In this document: positions 60,669 to 64,000 of the stretch, in pieces
How positions within the stretch are numbered: position 1 is the first letter of the stretch
Layout of the letters: every line of letters begins with the position of its first letter
Source of the DNA: Pelagimonas phthalicica
GTDB lineage: Bacteria; Pseudomonadota; Alphaproteobacteria; Rhodobacterales; Rhodobacteraceae
Length of the DNA stretch: 64,000 bases
Assembly (NCBI RefSeq): GCF_004364805.1
Contig: NZ_SOAP01000003.1
Coordinates: 434,001-498,000 of the forward strand
Reading direction: 5' to 3'
Program-made: the position numbers and the translations under genes
Notes under the pieces: model-generated
Seen by the model: the letters and a program-made list of their open reading frames with translations, nothing else
Told to the model about the DNA's origin: nothing
Database searches by the model: none

Positions 60669-61931
60669 ATGGCAACGAATTCTGGCAGCGACAGCAAGAA
60701 TACCCTCTATTGCAGCTTCTGCGGCAAGAGCCAGCATGAGGTGCGCAAGCTGATCGCAGGCCCCACGGTTTTCATCTGCGACGAATGCGTCGAACTCTGC
60801 ATGGACATCATCCGTGAAGAGACCAAAGGCGCTGGGCTGAAATCCTCCGAAGGGGTGCCAACACCGCAGGAAATCTGTGATGTTCTCGATGATTACGTGA
60901 TTGGTCAGGGCAAGGCCAAGCGCGTGTTGTCGGTGGCCGTGCACAATCATTACAAACGTCTGAACCATGCGCAGAAATCCAGCGATATTGAACTGGCGAA
61001 ATCCAACATCTTGCTGATCGGCCCAACCGGCTGTGGTAAGACGCTGCTGGCTCAGACCCTGGCGCGCATTCTGGATGTGCCCTTTACCATGGCGGATGCC
61101 ACCACGCTGACCGAGGCGGGCTATGTCGGTGAAGATGTGGAAAACATCATCCTGAAATTGCTTCAGGCGTCGGAATACAATGTCGAACGCGCACAGCGCG
61201 GCATCGTCTATATCGACGAAGTTGATAAAATTACCCGTAAATCGGAAAACCCATCCATCACCCGCGACGTCTCGGGTGAGGGGGTTCAGCAGGCCTTGCT
61301 GAAACTGATGGAGGGCACAGTTGCCTCGGTGCCGCCGCAAGGTGGGCGCAAGCATCCGCAACAGGAATTCCTGCAGGTGGACACCACCAATATCCTGTTC
61401 ATCTGTGGCGGTGCGTTTGCTGGTCTGGATCGGATCATCGCGCAGCGCGGCAAAGGTTCGGCCATGGGCTTTGGCGCGGATGTCCGCGACGAAGATGCCC
61501 GCGGCGTTGGCGAGATTTTCCAGGACCTCGAACCAGAGGATCTGCTGAAATTCGGGCTGATCCCGGAATTTGTCGGCCGTTTGCCGGTTGTGGCAACGCT
61601 CGAGGATCTGGATGAAGACGCGCTTGTCACCATCCTGACCAAGCCGAAAAATGCCTTGGTGAAACAGTATCAGCGCCTCTTTGAAATGGAAGAAGCCGAG
61701 CTGAAATTCACCGAAGATGCGCTGTCGGCCATCGCCAAGAAAGCCATCGAACGTAAGACCGGTGCGCGCGGGTTGCGCTCCATCCTCGAAGGCATCCTTC
61801 TTGACACCATGTTTGAACTGCCGGGCATGGATGATGTGGCCGAGGTTGTCGTCAATGACGAGGCGGTGAACTCCGATGCCAAGCCATTGATGGTACACGC
61901 AGAAAAAGAAAAGGAAGAGGCGGCGAGCTAA
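60669..61931 (+). CDS. clpX: ATP-dependent Clp protease ATP-binding subunit ClpX
   Basis: AAA+ unfoldase that feeds substrates to ClpP. 420 residues. Zinc-binding domain with Cys15, Cys18, Cys37 and Cys40 (CSFC, CDEC). Walker A GPTGCGKT at 118-125, Walker [11 protein letters not shown] near 180-189, and the ClpP-binding loop region [10 protein letters not shown] near 298-307. ATG 60669 with AAAGG upstream is chosen. In Caulobacter relatives it degrades cell-cycle regulators such as CtrA. The stop overlaps the stop of the convergent gene by three to four bases. Confidence 0.97.
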   Translation: MATNSGSDSKNTLYCSFCGKSQHEVRKLIAGPTVFICDECVELCMDIIREETKGAGLKSSEGVPTPQEICDVLDDYVIGQGKAKRVLSVAVHNHYKRLNHAQKSSDIELAKSNILLIGPTGCGKTLLAQTLARILDVPFTMADATTLTEAGYVGEDVENIILKLLQASEYNVERAQRGIVYIDEVDKITRKSENPSITRDVSGEGVQQALLKLMEGTVASVPPQGGRKHPQQEFLQVDTTNILFICGGAFAGLDRIIAQRGKGSAMGFGADVRDEDARGVGEIFQDLEPEDLLKFGLIPEFVGRLPVVATLEDLDEDALVTILTKPKNALVKQYQRLFEMEEAELKFTEDALSAIAKKAIERKTGARGLRSILEGILLDTMFELPGMDDVAEVVVNDEAVNSDAKPLMVHAEKEKEEAAS

Positions 61932-63076
61932 AGCTCCTCCTCTTCCATCGAACCCGTAGGGGCGAGCGGCACATCGCTCGCCTTTTTCTTTGCCTCCTCC
62001 AGGGCCTGCGCACTCGGGTCATCCCAAGTTGGACCGTCGACAAACCCGTTCTGCGCCAACAGGTGATGCGCGGCGGCAAAGTCCAATTCGCTCAGCCACA
62101 GGCGCGCAACGCTTTCGTTTTCCGGCACCCAGCTGCGATGCAGCGTGTTGACCAGAACCGGCTCAATCCCGGCAAAGCTGCGCACGTGACGCAGCAGGAA
62201 ACCAGTGGCTTGCGACACGCGGCGCGCCACGACGGCCAGTTGCTGTACGGGCCGCGCCACCATGGCAAACAGATGGATGGCACTGCCTTCTGAGGCGATG
62301 ACCTGCCGCGCCGCCTTGTACCGTGCGACTTGCGTTTTCAGATCATGGGCTTGCGGGTGAAAGATCTCGTACCCCTGATCGGCCAACAGACCGTCCAGAT
62401 GATCCTCGCAGAGCAATTTCCCGCGCCCGCGCCCCAGTTTTGAGCGGCTGATATAAAGCTTTTCCGGCCCATCCGGTGCGATATCTTGCGCAAAGCGGCT
62501 TTGGAAAAACGTGCGGGCGTAATCTGTGCCCTCAATGATCTGCCCCAGCCCAAACCCCTGACCGGGTACATACAGCTTGTCCACGCGCAACGGGCGATCG
62601 GCCTGATAGACACGATGCACCCCAGCCAATTCAAAGAAATCACGATGAAACGGTTCCGGGGCAAAATCAGCGCCGGGGCTTTTGGGAATGAACAGAACCC
62701 CTTCGATGGGTTCCGGCAGATTGCCAAGCGGCCAGAGCCGCCCCGAGCTTTCCACCAGGAAATGGCCAAAATGACGAAACAACACCCCGCCCCACAACCA
62801 AGTGCCCGGCAGGCGCGGCAGCTTGCCGTCGGGCGCATCCGGTTTCACGGTCAAAGGTCGCGCCTTGCGCCAATGCGCCCCTTGGGCACAAAATGACCCG
62901 TTTTCCCGCAAAACCCCCGCCTCTTGCACAAATCTACGTTCACTCGGCGGGATCACAGTGGCGTTGCGTAGGATCTCGACCTGACGTGACCAGCCGCCAT
63001 TTGGATCCGGCTTGCGAAAGGGTTTGTTGATCACGGGTGCAGACATATTGCGCTCATTAAGGGGTGAATTCACCAT
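61928..63076 (-). CDS. Glycosyltransferase family 61 protein
   Basis: About 382 residues of the DUF563/GT61 family: [16 protein letters not shown] near 105-120, YISRSKL near 210 and [12 protein letters not shown] near 260 form the recognised core. No signal peptide or helix is visible, so it is cytosolic. The start is uncertain: ATG 63076 has AGGA five bases upstream, while ATG 63088 and ATG 63046 are alternatives. The C-terminus is Glu-rich (SMEEEEL). The acceptor is unknown; surface polysaccharide or glycoprotein synthesis is likely for the family. It overlaps clpX tail to tail. Confidence 0.78.
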   Translation of the reverse strand: MVNSPLNERNMSAPVINKPFRKPDPNGGWSRQVEILRNATVIPPSERRFVQEAGVLRENGSFCAQGAHWRKARPLTVKPDAPDGKLPRLPGTWLWGGVLFRHFGHFLVESSGRLWPLGNLPEPIEGVLFIPKSPGADFAPEPFHRDFFELAGVHRVYQADRPLRVDKLYVPGQGFGLGQIIEGTDYARTFFQSRFAQDIAPDGPEKLYISRSKLGRGRGKLLCEDHLDGLLADQGYEIFHPQAHDLKTQVARYKAARQVIASEGSAIHLFAMVARPVQQLAVVARRVSQATGFLLRHVRSFAGIEPVLVNTLHRSWVPENESVARLWLSELDFAAAHHLLAQNGFVDGPTWDDPSAQALEEAKKKASDVPLAPTGSMEEEEL

Positions 63077-63139
63077 GGCATCCTGCACCTGAATGAGGCA
63101 AGGATAAGCCCGATCTATGAAACGAACAGGGTGTTAACC

Positions 63140-63505
63140 ATGAGCATCAGACGCATTTCCTCGGGCGGCGAATTCGAAGCCAAAATCGGCTATTGCCGCG
63201 CTGTCGTGGCCGGTGGCTTTGTCCATGTGGCGGGCACGGTCGGACAGGGCGACACGGTTGAGGAGCAGTGCAAATCGGCGTTGGAGATCATCGAGAAAGC
63301 GCTGGCCGAGGCCGGTGCCAGCCTCGCCGACGCGGTGCGGGTGAATTACTACCTGCCGGATCGTCACGAATTCGAACCTTGCTGGCCCATCCTGTCGGCG
63401 GCCTTTGGCGATAACCCGCCCGCGGCGACCATGGTGGAATGTGGTCTGATCGACCCGAAATTCCGCATCGAGATCGAATTGACCGCTCTGGCCCCCTCGG
63501 TCTGA
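63140..63505 (+). CDS. RidA/YjgF/Rid family protein lacking the catalytic arginine
   Basis: 121 residues with the Rid fold: GGFVHVAGTVGQ (about 26-37), IIEKALAEAGASLADAVRVNYYL (about 54-76) and a C-terminal FRIEIELTALAP. The segment where imine deaminases have Arg (R105 of RidA, usually PARTxV) reads PAATMVECG. This suggests it belongs to one of the Rid subfamilies without 2-aminoacrylate deaminase activity. AGGG lies eight bases before ATG 63140. Function is not known for that group. Confidence 0.8.
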   Translation: MSIRRISSGGEFEAKIGYCRAVVAGGFVHVAGTVGQGDTVEEQCKSALEIIEKALAEAGASLADAVRVNYYLPDRHEFEPCWPILSAAFGDNPPAATMVECGLIDPKFRIEIELTALAPSV

Positions 63506-63613
63506 CGAATTTTCAGCGAAAATTCGAGCAGCTTCGCGCCCTGCGGCAGCCGGACCACTGGACCTTTGGGCGCGATTTCGCCATATAGGCGTTTAGAGAA
63601 ACAGGAGTCGTCC

Positions 63614-63997
63614 ATGAGCATTCTCAGCAAGATTCTGCGCGTTGTGACCTGGTGGAACGGCGGCACGCTGACCACCGTGCTTTACACGCGTCGCAAAGGC
63701 GTCAAAGTTGGCGAAGATGAGCAGGGCAATGTGTTCTACGAATCCCGTGACGGCAAAAAGCGCTGGGTGATCTTCAATGGTGAGGTCGAGGCCTCGCGCA
63801 TCAGCCCCGATTGGCATGGCTGGCTGCATCACACCTTTGACGAACGTCCGGGCGACAAGGGGCTGGCGCACAAGACCTGGGAAAAGCCGCATCAGGAAAA
63901 CGTCACCGGCACCGCGCTGGCCTATGCGCCTGCCGGGTCTCTACGCGCTGCCGAACCGGCGGATCGCCGCGATTATGAGGCCTGGAGCCCTGAGTAA
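63614..63997 (+). CDS. NADH:ubiquinone oxidoreductase subunit NDUFA12 homologue
   Basis: Accessory subunit of respiratory complex I, shared by mitochondria and alphaproteobacteria. 127 residues; the motif [19 protein letters not shown] (about 26-44), [25 protein letters not shown] and the C-terminal YEAWSPE are the family core. The ATG at 63614 has ACAGGAG upstream (63601-63607). It supports the alphaproteobacterial origin. A GTG directly follows the stop at 63998, so another gene may begin at the window edge. Confidence 0.92.
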   Translation: MSILSKILRVVTWWNGGTLTTVLYTRRKGVKVGEDEQGNVFYESRDGKKRWVIFNGEVEASRISPDWHGWLHHTFDERPGDKGLAHKTWEKPHQENVTGTALAYAPAGSLRAAEPADRRDYEAWSPE

Positions 63998-64000
63998 GTG

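Overview
The window looks like a chromosomal segment of a Roseobacter-group alphaproteobacterium (Rhodobacterales). The support is the gene families, not a database match: a complete thiosulfate-oxidising sox locus with soxCD, a heterotetrameric sarcosine oxidase operon, the NDUFA12 complex I subunit, rpoD with an acidic insert, an HlyU-family protein next to rpoD, and high-GC codon use throughout. I saw no insertion sequence, prophage, CRISPR array, tRNA or rRNA.

Region 1 (1-15.7 kb) is a pectin/galacturonate catabolic island. A binding-protein-dependent sugar ABC transporter in permease-permease-ATPase-binding protein order is followed by three pectin-active enzymes without visible signal peptides: GH28 polygalacturonase, GH105 unsaturated uronyl hydrolase and CE8 pectinesterase. 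Next comes the oxidative galacturonate route: uronate dehydrogenase, galactarolactone isomerase, galactarolactone cycloisomerase, 5-dehydro-4-deoxyglucarate dehydratase and 2-ketoglutarate semialdehyde dehydrogenase, ending at 2-oxoglutarate. On the other strand kduI and kduD handle unsaturated uronates, and a GntR/FCD regulator sits beside them. Related TCATAC-containing palindromes lie in the promoter regions of kdgD, kduI and gntR.

Region 2 (16-19.4 kb) holds ogt, a beta-hydroxyacid dehydrogenase, a cytochrome P450 and a small membrane protein. Region 3 (19.4-27.4 kb) holds two paralogous three-gene Tad cassettes (vWA TadG-like plus two TadE-like proteins) in mirror orientation around a glutamate dehydrogenase gene. 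Region 4 (27.5-33.3 kb) is the sarcosine oxidase operon (its soxBDAG are unrelated to the sulfur sox genes), with an extra lipoprotein-like gene inside it.

Region 5 (33.5-40.9 kb) is housekeeping: dnaG, rpoD, an hlyU-like gene, small proteins, yjbQ, nrdR and ribD. Region 6 (41-45.7 kb) is a minus-strand capsule trio (kpsC, an export lipoprotein, kpsS) lying between ribD and ribE.

Region 7 (46.6-58.7 kb) is the sulfur oxidation locus. A soxT-like transporter, soxR and soxS run leftward; soxVW, soxXYZA, soxBCDE and soxF run rightward. Intrinsic terminators after soxA and before soxF, each followed by an ATTC-N8-GAAT-type palindrome, suggest that SoxR (with the two sensor cysteines of the BigR/SqrR type) controls several separate units. 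Region 8 (58.7-64 kb) holds an aldo/keto reductase, clpP, clpX, a GT61 glycosyltransferase, a RidA-like protein and the NDUFA12 homologue.
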